Origin: an uncultured Pelagibacteraceae bacterium
Lineage (GTDB): Bacteria; Pseudomonadota; Alphaproteobacteria; Pelagibacterales; AG-422-B15
Direction of reading: 5' to 3'
Length of the DNA stretch: 64,000 nucleotides
Assembly (NCBI GenBank): GCA_902578305.1
Contig: CACHCK010000001.1
Coordinates: 1 to 64,000 of the forward strand
Positions 41,105-49,924 of the stretch are shown here, piece after piece; the first letter of the stretch is position 1, and every line of letters starts with the position of its first letter. The notes beneath the pieces were generated by a model, which was given only the letters and a program-made list of their open reading frames with translations, did not search any database and was not told the origin of the DNA. The translations under genes were made by a program, and so were the position numbers.

Positions 41105-42199
41105 ATGGAATACAATGTGAATAGCATAAAGGGAAATAATCCTATTGTAGTAGCTATGTCAGGTGGCGTTGACTCTTCAGTGGCTGCCGCACTTATGAAT
41201 AAGGGTTATGAGGATGTGATAGGTGTCACTCTAAGACTATATGATGAAAAAAAAGTAGCAAACTCTAAAACTTGTTGTTCAGGTGCAGATATAATGGATG
41301 CAAAAAAAATTGCTAACACCATAACTATTCCACATTACGTTTTTGACTATGAGGAAATTTTTAGAAAAAATGTTATTGAACCTTTTATTGACGAATATAA
41401 ATCAGGAAGAACCCCCATACCTTGTATAAATTGTAATGAAAAAGTAAAGTTTCTTGATCTACTGTCTTTTGCAAAAGAAATTAATGCAAAATCATTAGTG
41501 ACAGGTCACTATATAAAGAAAGTAAAGATTGATAATGAGTGGCGGCTGTATGTTCCCCAAGACAAAGATCGGGATCAGTCCTATTTTCTTTTTACAATGA
41601 AAAAAGACGATCTGGATCTCATTGAATTTCCTCTGGGCGATTACAAAAAAGATGAGATCAGGGATTTAGCTTTGAAACTAAACCTACACGTGTTTGATAA
41701 AAGTGATAGCCAGGATATTTGTTTTATACCTGATGGAGATTATAAAAAGTTTATAAATAAGAATATTGAGAGCCATGAAGGAGAAGTTGTAGATGTAGAC
41801 GGAAATGTGCTTAATAAACATAAGGGCATTCAAAATTTCACAATAGGACAAAGAAGAGGTTTGGGAGTTTCACAGGATGAGCCACTTTATGTAAAAAAAA
41901 TTGATAAAAATAAAAACAGAGTCATTGTAGCAAATAAGAATAATATTAGTTCTTCAACTATATATGTTGAAAATGTAAACTTAATTACAAAAAATTTACC
42001 TAAGGATCTATATGTAAGAGTTAGATCAACTGGAAAATTATTAGATGCAAAAATAGAAATCAAAAAGAATAATGGAGCAAAAATTTCTCTTACAACTCCT
42101 GAAACAGCTGTATCACCAGGTCAGGCCTGCGTTTTTTATTGTAAAGATGAAATAGGTACACGACTTTTAGGGGGCGGCTGGATCCATTCGACAAATTAG
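41105..42199 (+). CDS. mnmA: tRNA-specific 2-thiouridylase
   Basis: VVAMSGGVDSSVAAALM, GRTPIPCINCNEKVKF, DSQDICFIPDGDY, TIGQRRGLG. Confidence 0.95.
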   Translation: MEYNVNSIKGNNPIVVAMSGGVDSSVAAALMNKGYEDVIGVTLRLYDEKKVANSKTCCSGADIMDAKKIANTITIPHYVFDYEEIFRKNVIEPFIDEYKSGRTPIPCINCNEKVKFLDLLSFAKEINAKSLVTGHYIKKVKIDNEWRLYVPQDKDRDQSYFLFTMKKDDLDLIEFPLGDYKKDEIRDLALKLNLHVFDKSDSQDICFIPDGDYKKFINKNIESHEGEVVDVDGNVLNKHKGIQNFTIGQRRGLGVSQDEPLYVKKIDKNKNRVIVANKNNISSSTIYVENVNLITKNLPKDLYVRVRSTGKLLDAKIEIKKNNGAKISLTTPETAVSPGQACVFYCKDEIGTRLLGGGWIHSTN

Positions 42200-42226
42200 T
42201 AATATTGTATATTATGGCTCATCTTT

Positions 42227-42303
42227 GGCGGGGTAGCTCAGTTGGTTAGAGCGGAGGAATCATAATCCTTAGGTCGGGGGTTCAAATCCCTCTCCCGCTA
42301 CCA
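42227..42303 (+). tRNA. tRNA-Met(CAT), elongator-like
   Basis: GGCGGGG/TCCCGCT acceptor, anticodon loop ATCATAA, GGGGTTCAAATCCC T-arm, encoded CCA. Confidence 0.93.
42262..42303 (+). repeat. attL-like 42-bp direct repeat (3' part of tRNA-Met)
   Basis: ATAATCCTTAGGTCGGGGGTTCAAATCCCTCTCCCGCTACCA identical at 43707-43748. Confidence 0.95.
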
Positions 42304-42536
42304 AATTTCGGTAGGTTTTCCAGTCCAAACTCTCTTTTGTAAGATTTTCGCCATAACTAATGTTTGCAAGTTGGGACAGTTTTGTGACAACTGGTGCAGT
42401 TGGTGCTAACCAAAACCAACAAAAACAAGCAGTTGCAAAAAGATTGAACAATCAACTACGGATTTGATTTATGTAATTGAATTGATTGGATAAATTGATT
42501 CTACAATGTTATAAATCAACACGAACTCTAGACTAG

Positions 42537-42596
42537 CCCCTAATTGATATAGGCACACCTGAGGACTACTATAGAGCAATTGAAATAGAAAGAGAT
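42537..42596 (+). pseudogene. truncated C-terminal fragment of a sugar nucleotidyltransferase (approximate ends)
   Basis: Frame reads PLIDIGTPEDYYRAIEIERDYANK; in-frame TAG at 42534 immediately upstream. Confidence 0.55.
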
Positions 42597-42597
42597 T

Positions 42598-43464
42598 ATG
42601 CAAATAAAAAAAAAAAAAGAAAATCTAAAAGTTTTAGTCACTGGTACAAGAGGATCACTTGGAAAAAGCTTATTTCGCTCTTTAAAACAAAATAATATTA
42701 AAGTTTATGAGGCTGATATAGTAGATCGCAGCAACACAATTAATCTTTTGAAAGATTATGATCTAGATGAATTTAATATTATTTACCATTTAGGAGCAAG
42801 CAGTAAAAGAAGTGATAATATTATTGATATTGTAAATAAAAATTTATATGCCACAGAAAAATTATTCAATAAGGCGAGCAAAATTAAGCAGATAAAAGTT
42901 ATATTTGCTTCTGCAAATTCTGTAGTAAGCTCTAGGCATCATAAGCAAATAGATATGAACACTCCTTTCAGTGCAAAAGAATTCTATAGTAGCTCTAAAC
43001 TTATGGGTGAGGGTTTACTAATAAATTATCTTGGAAGAGATAGAAGTTCGATCATAAGATTGCCTGCGATTTACGGGATAATCAATAACAAAGAAGGACT
43101 GATTCATAGATTAATTGAGTTATCAAAAAAAAATAAAGATATAGTTATAGATTATCCAAATTGCCTTTTCAATAATGCAATTACTTTATCTTGCGTTGTA
43201 GATTTTTTTACAAAGATTTTAAATAACATTAATCAAATCAATGGAAAAGATTTTCTAATTGCAGCTGACAGTGAAATAAGCTTAATGTCGATGGCAGAGA
43301 GAATAATTAAAAGAATGAATTCTAAATCAAATATAATAACTAAAAGTAATATTCAGTCAAAAAATATGAATTACATAATTGATACATCGGCTGCAAAAGA
43401 ATTTGGATTTAAACCCGAAAAGATGATAGATATAGTTGATATGGTTTGTGCAAACTATGAATAA
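42598..43464 (+). CDS. NAD-dependent epimerase/dehydratase (extended SDR)
   Basis: KVLVTGTRGSLGKSLFRSL, YHLGAS, FYSSSKLMGEGLL (Y..SK context), IIRLPAIYG. Confidence 0.85.
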   Translation: MQIKKKKENLKVLVTGTRGSLGKSLFRSLKQNNIKVYEADIVDRSNTINLLKDYDLDEFNIIYHLGASSKRSDNIIDIVNKNLYATEKLFNKASKIKQIKVIFASANSVVSSRHHKQIDMNTPFSAKEFYSSSKLMGEGLLINYLGRDRSSIIRLPAIYGIINNKEGLIHRLIELSKKNKDIVIDYPNCLFNNAITLSCVVDFFTKILNNINQINGKDFLIAADSEISLMSMAERIIKRMNSKSNIITKSNIQSKNMNYIIDTSAAKEFGFKPEKMIDIVDMVCANYE

Positions 43465-43706
43465 AATTACTTCAAAAAAGTTAGCATATTTTGGAGGTAG
43501 GCTACGCATATATCTAACAGTTCTGATTCTACTGATACACCTGTGACACTTTTGGGACACTTTGTATTCGAGGTCATTAGACTCCATTCGATTCTACAGA
43601 TCAATATAAAACTTTTGTAAAATTGTAGATTTGCAAGAACTTGCAGTTCGGATTCAATTAGTTCAAAGAGTTAAATGTTTTGCAAGAAACGACTCTTTTT
43701 ATTATA

Positions 43707-43748
43707 ATAATCCTTAGGTCGGGGGTTCAAATCCCTCTCCCGCTACCA
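43707..43748 (+). repeat. attR-like 42-bp direct repeat of tRNA-Met 3' end
   Basis: Exact match to 42262-42303. Confidence 0.95.
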
Positions 43749-43763
43749 TTACATAGTATCTAT

Positions 43764-44879
43764 TTAATTAGCAGCCAATAAATATTCTTCTACTTTATTT
43801 ACCCACGAGTAATTCTCTGTGGCTCTTTTTTTACCATTATTTCCTAACTGAATTCTCAATTGTTTATTTTCTAACAAGAACAAAATCTTCTCAGTAATCA
43901 TTTTTTGGTTACCAGCATCACACACTATGCCAGTTTCATTATTTAAAATTGCGTCTGCTATTCCGCCACTATTACTTCCTATAGATGCTACGCCATGAAA
44001 AGAAGCATCGATATAAGCCATTCCAAAACCCTCTACAGACTCACCAACTTCCGTTGGAGTCATTACAAATAGATCTGAGTTCTTTAAGATCAATGATTTT
44101 TCTGGTTCAGTTATCCAGCCTAAAAATCTCACATTATCCTCTAGTTTCAACTTGCTGGTGAATTTTTTAATTTCTTCTAAATAAGGCCCCTTCCCGGCAA
44201 TTAAGTATAAAATATTCGGAAATTTTTTTTTGATTTTGCATAGTGCATTTAGAACATATGTATGTCCTTTTCGTTTTTCAACTCTTGCAAGTGTAGTTAT
44301 CACCGGTGAACTACCACCTATAATATTGCTTACATTTTTTCTATCTTCTTCAGAAATAAAATCATTATAGACGTCAATACCAGGATGAATAATTTGAATG
44401 TCTTTAGTCTTTATATTCAGTGACGCTTGCATCAAATCTTTTGTATAAGATGAGTTCGCTATTATTTTATAAACCCCTTTATAAGAATTTCTAATTCTAT
44501 TTTTTTTAAACCTCAGCAAATCAAGCATCATTGTCCAATACTGCTTAGGTATTTCCGTTCCATGGGCAAGAACCAAAATTTTTTTTTGATTTTTATTAAC
44601 ATATTCAACACTTTTCCAAGAGTCTGCGTAGATTGCAGACACTGAATTGTTTTTGCACATTTCTTCAAGATAATTTGCCTTTCTAAGTCGACGTATGGGT
44701 TTCCAGCCAGAAAATCTTTTTATTTTATAATCTTGATTACGATCATCATCACTTTCTATTCCATCAGCCAACACAAATACTTCTATTCCTTTTTTAGCCA
44801 TGGCTTCAGCCATTCCAGTCATTAATGACTCGATACCGCCAATTTTTGGATAAAAACACTGAGTAGTGATGATAATCAC
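43764..44879 (-). CDS. glycosyltransferase family 4 protein
   Basis: PKIGGIESLMTGMAEAM, VITTLARVEKRKGHTYVLNAL, EGFGMAYIDASFHGVASIGSNSGGIADAI. Confidence 0.9.
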   Translation of the reverse strand: MIIITTQCFYPKIGGIESLMTGMAEAMAKKGIEVFVLADGIESDDDRNQDYKIKRFSGWKPIRRLRKANYLEEMCKNNSVSAIYADSWKSVEYVNKNQKKILVLAHGTEIPKQYWTMMLDLLRFKKNRIRNSYKGVYKIIANSSYTKDLMQASLNIKTKDIQIIHPGIDVYNDFISEEDRKNVSNIIGGSSPVITTLARVEKRKGHTYVLNALCKIKKKFPNILYLIAGKGPYLEEIKKFTSKLKLEDNVRFLGWITEPEKSLILKNSDLFVMTPTEVGESVEGFGMAYIDASFHGVASIGSNSGGIADAILNNETGIVCDAGNQKMITEKILFLLENKQLRIQLGNNGKKRATENYSWVNKVEEYLLAAN

Positions 44880-44889
44880 TGAAATTACT

Positions 44890-45450
44890 TTATTGTTTCC
44901 ATTTTATTGAACATCCTATACTAGGAATCTGATCTAATGGTCCTGAACCTGTTTCTGAAATCTGTATCATTGCTTCTAAAAGCTCTTTTTTTGCATCAGG
45001 GATAATCTCCATTTTTGATTCCTCAAGTCGACCTCGATACTGAAGTTCATCATTTGCATTAAAGCCAAAAAAATCAGGAGTGCATACAGCATTATAATTT
45101 TTACCTACATTTTGAGTTTCATCATAAACGTATGGAAATACAAAATTATTTCTCTCAGAAAATAACTTCATATTATCAAAAGAATCCTCAGCTCCATACT
45201 TTGGGTCATTAACATCATTAGACATTATTGCTATTACACCTATACCCTTTTCTTTCAGTAAAGTAATATCCTCTACAATTCTATGAATGACCGACTTCAC
45301 ATATGGGCAATGATTGCAAATGAACATAACTAGTGTTCCTTTTGGGCCTTTGATATTTTGATATGAGTAGTATTTGTTATCAACACCAATGAGATTAAAC
45401 TCTGGAGCTTTCCATCCAAAATCACAGATTGGTGTCTCTAATGCAACCAT
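44890..45450 (-). CDS. thioredoxin/redoxin family protein
   Basis: KAPEFNLIGVDNK, VMFICNHCPYVKS CxxC, AVCTPDFFGFN. Confidence 0.85.
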   Translation of the reverse strand: MVALETPICDFGWKAPEFNLIGVDNKYYSYQNIKGPKGTLVMFICNHCPYVKSVIHRIVEDITLLKEKGIGVIAIMSNDVNDPKYGAEDSFDNMKLFSERNNFVFPYVYDETQNVGKNYNAVCTPDFFGFNANDELQYRGRLEESKMEIIPDAKKELLEAMIQISETGSGPLDQIPSIGCSIKWKQ

Positions 45451-45519
45451 AATTTTCTTTATATTACTCTAATAACTAGATATCATTACTATATTTCTTA
45501 CTCAACTAAATAACAAGAT

Positions 45520-46050
45520 ATGATCTATTCGCTTGGAGATAAAAAAATAAATAGTGATAATGCCGATTTTTGGGTCGCACCAAGCGCCTCTGTTATTGGA
45601 GACATCACGCTGAAAAAAAATGCAAGTGTTTGGTTTGGAGCTGTTTTAAGAGGTGACAATGATCCAATAATTATTGGAGAAAATTCAAATATTCAGGATA
45701 ATTCAGTTTGTCATACGGATGATGGGATGCCATTAGTAATAGGTGATAATGTCACAGTTGGTCATAAAGTTATTTTACATAGTTGTTCTGTTGGGAATAA
45801 TTCTCTCATAGGAATGGGCTCAACAGTTTTAAATAAGGCAAAAATAGGAAATAATTGTTTGGTTGGCGCCAATACGCTAATAACTGAGGGGAAAGAATTT
45901 CCTGATAATAGTCTGATAGTAGGATCTCCGGGCAGTGTTAAAAGAGAGTTGACTGATATGGAAAAAAAGATAATTGAACTTAGTGCTTTCCACTATGTTG
46001 AAAATATGAAAAAATTTAGAGATAATTTAAAAGAAGATAATATTGAATGA
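45520..46050 (+). CDS. gamma-carbonic anhydrase family hexapeptide-repeat protein
   Basis: [46 protein letters not shown]. Confidence 0.92.
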   Translation: MIYSLGDKKINSDNADFWVAPSASVIGDITLKKNASVWFGAVLRGDNDPIIIGENSNIQDNSVCHTDDGMPLVIGDNVTVGHKVILHSCSVGNNSLIGMGSTVLNKAKIGNNCLVGANTLITEGKEFPDNSLIVGSPGSVKRELTDMEKKIIELSAFHYVENMKKFRDNLKEDNIE

Positions 46051-47708
46051 ATACTTTCGACTACATAATTGCTGGGGCAGGATCAGCTGGCTGTGTTCTT
46101 GCAAATAGACTCTCTAAAGATCCAGATACAAAGGTCCTTTTAATCGAAGCAGGTGGAACTACATGGCATCCGTTTGTTAAAATGCCAGCAGGCGTACTTG
46201 AACTAATTTCTGGCGAAGGTGCTGGCAAATTTTATAACTATGGCTATTGGACAGAGGGTCAACCACATTTGAATAATAGAAAGCTTTTCTTCCCTCGAGG
46301 TAAAGGTTTGGGTGGCTCAAGCAATATTAATGGAATGCTCTACGTGAGAGGTCACTCACGTGATTATGATATATGGAGACAGCTTGGCAATGAAGGATGG
46401 TCTTATGAGGAAGTGTTGCCTTATTTTAAAAGAGCTGAAAATAATGAAAATGGATCATCGGAATTTCATGGAAGTGACGGAGAGTTAAGTGTTCAAAACC
46501 CAGTATTTACAAATAATCCTCTACATAGATGTTTTCTAAACGCTGGTAAAGAGGCTGGCTACAAATACATTGAAGACATTAATCAATACGATAATGAAGG
46601 TTTTGGACCATGTCCTCAAACGATTTCAAAAGGCTATAGAGCAAGCACAAGTTTTTCATTTTTAAATCCTATTAAAGATAGAAAAAATTTAACGATTGCA
46701 ACTAATTCAACAACTAACAAACTTTTATTCGAAGGCACTAAATGTGTAGGGCTTGAGTATCTAAAAGGAAAAGAAGTTATAAAGGCTTACGCTGATAGGG
46801 AAGTAATTGTATGCGGAGGTGCTATTAACTCGCCTCAAATATTACAACTTTCAGGTATCGGTAAAGGGGATTACATAAAAAAATGGGGATTAAAAGTTGT
46901 AGCTGATCTACCAGGAGTAGGTGAAAACCTACAGGATCATTTAGATGTATTATCTCACTACGAGTGTACGCAACCAGTAACTGAAGCGAAATATACAGCG
47001 GGTGGACTTGCAGTTTTTAGAATGGCCGCAATCTTAGCTCAATGGATGGTTACTAAAAAAGGGCCAGGAAATGACATTGGTTTATCAGGTGTATCATTTT
47101 TAAAAACAGATGACACGCTTGACCTTCCAGACATTCAAATGCACTTTATTGGATCACTTTTAAAAGATCATGGAAAGACAAGACCTGATTCACATGCTTT
47201 TAGTAATCACGTGTGCATGCTTAGACCTGAAAGTAGGGGCTACATTGCTCTAAAATCCCTTGATCCGACAGTACCTCCGATTATACAGCCAAATTATTTT
47301 GCAACTCAAAAAGATCGAGACACCCTTATAAAAGGTGTAAAAATGTCCAGAGAAATAATGAACCAGTCTGCTTTTGATGAATACCGAGGTAAAGAGATGT
47401 CTCCTGGTGTTCATGTTCAAACTGATGCAGAAATAGAAGAGTTTATAAGAAATGCTGCAGAAACAATTTATCATCCAGTTGGTACCTGTAAAATGGGCAG
47501 TGATGAATTTGCGGTTGTAGACGATAAATTAAGGGTTAGAGGAGTAGAAAATTTAAGAGTCATTGATGCGTCAGTAATGCCAACTCTAATTGGTGGTAAC
47601 ACTAACGCACCAACAATTATGATAGCTGATAAAATCTCTGATCATATTCTTGGCAATGAATTCCTTCCACCACAGCATGTGAGCTACAAAGACAGAAACG
47701 CTGCATAA
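46047..47708 (+). CDS. GMC-family oxidoreductase (choline/alcohol dehydrogenase-like)
   Basis: [51 protein letters not shown]. Confidence 0.92.
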   Translation: MNTFDYIIAGAGSAGCVLANRLSKDPDTKVLLIEAGGTTWHPFVKMPAGVLELISGEGAGKFYNYGYWTEGQPHLNNRKLFFPRGKGLGGSSNINGMLYVRGHSRDYDIWRQLGNEGWSYEEVLPYFKRAENNENGSSEFHGSDGELSVQNPVFTNNPLHRCFLNAGKEAGYKYIEDINQYDNEGFGPCPQTISKGYRASTSFSFLNPIKDRKNLTIATNSTTNKLLFEGTKCVGLEYLKGKEVIKAYADREVIVCGGAINSPQILQLSGIGKGDYIKKWGLKVVADLPGVGENLQDHLDVLSHYECTQPVTEAKYTAGGLAVFRMAAILAQWMVTKKGPGNDIGLSGVSFLKTDDTLDLPDIQMHFIGSLLKDHGKTRPDSHAFSNHVCMLRPESRGYIALKSLDPTVPPIIQPNYFATQKDRDTLIKGVKMSREIMNQSAFDEYRGKEMSPGVHVQTDAEIEEFIRNAAETIYHPVGTCKMGSDEFAVVDDKLRVRGVENLRVIDASVMPTLIGGNTNAPTIMIADKISDHILGNEFLPPQHVSYKDRNAA

Positions 47709-47710
47709 TT

Positions 47711-49888
47711 TTGAACAAATTTTTATTTTCAATTCTTGTAATAGCTCTAGTTTTTGTTTCGACACTTATAGTAGTCAATCAGTATAATACTAAAAATTTT
47801 GCGCAAACTAGTTTTTTAGAAATAGAAAAAAAATACTCTTACAAGATTGAACGAGACCAGTTTGGAGTGCCGCATGTATATGGAGATACTGATAAAGATG
47901 CAGCATTCGGATTTGCTTATGCACAAGCAGAGGATGATTTAAAACATGTCGAGATGATGATTAAAATGTCTCGTGGTGAACTATCAAACTTAAATTTTAA
48001 TTCAAAGACTCTCTCCGCAATTTATTCACTTATTACTGGTGATGGTGACATAATGGAGAGTATTGATGCAATAGAAGGAGTAGAATTAGATTTTTTAATT
48101 AAGTTTTTTAATGTTCATGAAACTGTCAATAATAAAATTTCGGAAATTCCAGAGGAGACAATTAATTATATCAAAGGTTATGCAGATGGACTTAATTATT
48201 ACGCTGCAAAAAATCCCAACTTAGTTGATCAATCTTTATATCCGGCTACTGTATATGATTTAGTTGCTGGAATGACATTTCGAATGCCACTATTTTATGG
48301 CATAGACCATTCAATCACAGAACTCATTAATTTAATGGATAATAATGAAGACGAAGTTGCAATGAACATGAACGCACTATCTGATAATCCAATAGTTGCA
48401 AGCATAAATACCTACTTTAAACCATCGGGTTCAAACGCATTTGCTGTTTCCAAAAGTAGATCACAAGACGATGAGACAATGCTTGTCATTAATTCACATC
48501 AACCATTAACGGGCCCAGTTGCTTGGTATGAAATTCATATAAAAAGTGGAGAAGGCCTAAATATCATGGGTGGTACTTTTCCAGGATCGCCATTTGTGCA
48601 TGTTGGCTTTAATGAAAATCTAGGGTGGGGAGCTACAGTTAATCAGCCAGATTTATCTGATATTTATGAATTAAAACTAAACCCAGAGAATAATGATCAG
48701 TATGAACTAGATGGTGCATGGGTCAATTTCACCGAAACGGATCAAGAATTTAAAGTTAAACTGTTTGGCCCTTTCAGTATTACATATCCCATACAAATGT
48801 ACCATTCAGCACATGGGCCTGTTCTGAAAGACGATAATAAAGCCTATGCCCTAAGGTTTGTTGGAATGAATGATGTCAACCACTCAACGGCATGGCTCAA
48901 AATGAATAAATCAAAAAATATTGATGAATGGCTTGATGCCTTAAGAATGGAACAGCTAGCTAGTTTAAATTTAGTTTACGCCGATAAAGAAGATAATATT
49001 TTTTTTGTTCATAATGTTAAATCGCCAGTAAGAGACCCAAACTATAATTGGAAGCAAGTGGTACCCGGAAATAAGAGTGATTTAATTTGGAACAGTTTTC
49101 ATCCTTTTGAAAGCGCGCCTCAGATCTTAAACCCAAGCTCTGGATATATATTTAGTACTAATCAAAATCCTTTTTTTGTTACAGCTAAGGAAGATAACCT
49201 ATCTTTATCTAACTTCAATCCAACCATGGGTTTTCAAACACGAACAACGAATAGAGCGTATAGAGCTTACGAACTTCTTGATCCTGATAAATCAATATCA
49301 TTTAGTGAACTTGATAAATACAAACACGATAATAAGTTTTCTTACAATTCAAGACAATACAAGTTTATGAAAGAAATTTTCAATCATGAATTTTCAGAAA
49401 ATAAATTAAAAAATGCTCAAGAATTTTTGAGAGATTGGGATCTAGGAACTGACTCTGATAATTTACATGCTGCTTTTGGAGTTTGTATCTTGTCTCCTGA
49501 ATGGTTGGCAGAAATAACAAGAAAGCCACGCCCAGATCCAATCGAAATCTTCATTAATTGTGTTGATGAGTTTGAGAAAAACTTTGGGACATTAAATGTA
49601 AAATGGAGTGATGTTAATTTCTTGGAGAGAGGATCAAATTTAGTGCACATTCAAGGAGGGCCTGATGTTTTAAGGGCAATTTATGCCCCGCGAAGCGATG
49701 ATGGTATACTCAAAGCTGTTGCCGGAGACGGTCTTTATATCTATGTAAAATGGGATGAGAATAAAAAACAGGTATCAAAAAGCATTCACCAATTCGGAAG
49801 CGCTACAATGAACATGGGTTCTCCGCATTATGATGATCAAATTATTTTATTTGCGAGCGAAAAGCTTAAAGATACGTTCTTTAATTGA
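47711..49888 (+). CDS. penicillin/acyl-homoserine-lactone acylase family Ntn-hydrolase, TTG start
   Basis: N-terminal hydrophobic segment; DQFGVPHVYGDTDKDAAFGFAYAQAEDDL; catalytic-Ser context PSGSNAFAVS; GFNENLGWGATVN. Confidence 0.88.
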   Translation: MNKFLFSILVIALVFVSTLIVVNQYNTKNFAQTSFLEIEKKYSYKIERDQFGVPHVYGDTDKDAAFGFAYAQAEDDLKHVEMMIKMSRGELSNLNFNSKTLSAIYSLITGDGDIMESIDAIEGVELDFLIKFFNVHETVNNKISEIPEETINYIKGYADGLNYYAAKNPNLVDQSLYPATVYDLVAGMTFRMPLFYGIDHSITELINLMDNNEDEVAMNMNALSDNPIVASINTYFKPSGSNAFAVSKSRSQDDETMLVINSHQPLTGPVAWYEIHIKSGEGLNIMGGTFPGSPFVHVGFNENLGWGATVNQPDLSDIYELKLNPENNDQYELDGAWVNFTETDQEFKVKLFGPFSITYPIQMYHSAHGPVLKDDNKAYALRFVGMNDVNHSTAWLKMNKSKNIDEWLDALRMEQLASLNLVYADKEDNIFFVHNVKSPVRDPNYNWKQVVPGNKSDLIWNSFHPFESAPQILNPSSGYIFSTNQNPFFVTAKEDNLSLSNFNPTMGFQTRTTNRAYRAYELLDPDKSISFSELDKYKHDNKFSYNSRQYKFMKEIFNHEFSENKLKNAQEFLRDWDLGTDSDNLHAAFGVCILSPEWLAEITRKPRPDPIEIFINCVDEFEKNFGTLNVKWSDVNFLERGSNLVHIQGGPDVLRAIYAPRSDDGILKAVAGDGLYIYVKWDENKKQVSKSIHQFGSATMNMGSPHYDDQIILFASEKLKDTFFN

Positions 49889-49924
49889 GCTTGTAGAATG
49901 AAAATAATTATATAAAATTTTCTC

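Larger units (their letters stand above)
42304..43748. mobile_element. integrated mini-island / integrative-element remnant at tRNA-Met 3' end, no integrase
   Basis: Bounded by tRNA and perfect 42-bp repeat of its 3' end; sparse coding unlike the rest of the window. Confidence 0.75.

Noticed and set aside
42269-42451. Minus-strand ORF ending VAGEGFEPPT
   Set aside because: C-terminus is the reverse reading of tRNA-Met; the rest has no recognisable domain. Treated as spurious, not as an integrase remnant
43357-43587. 76-aa minus ORF at the epimerase 3' end, considered as integrase fragment
   Set aside because: No tyrosine-recombinase motif (R..H..R..Y) could be read; overlaps the epimerase
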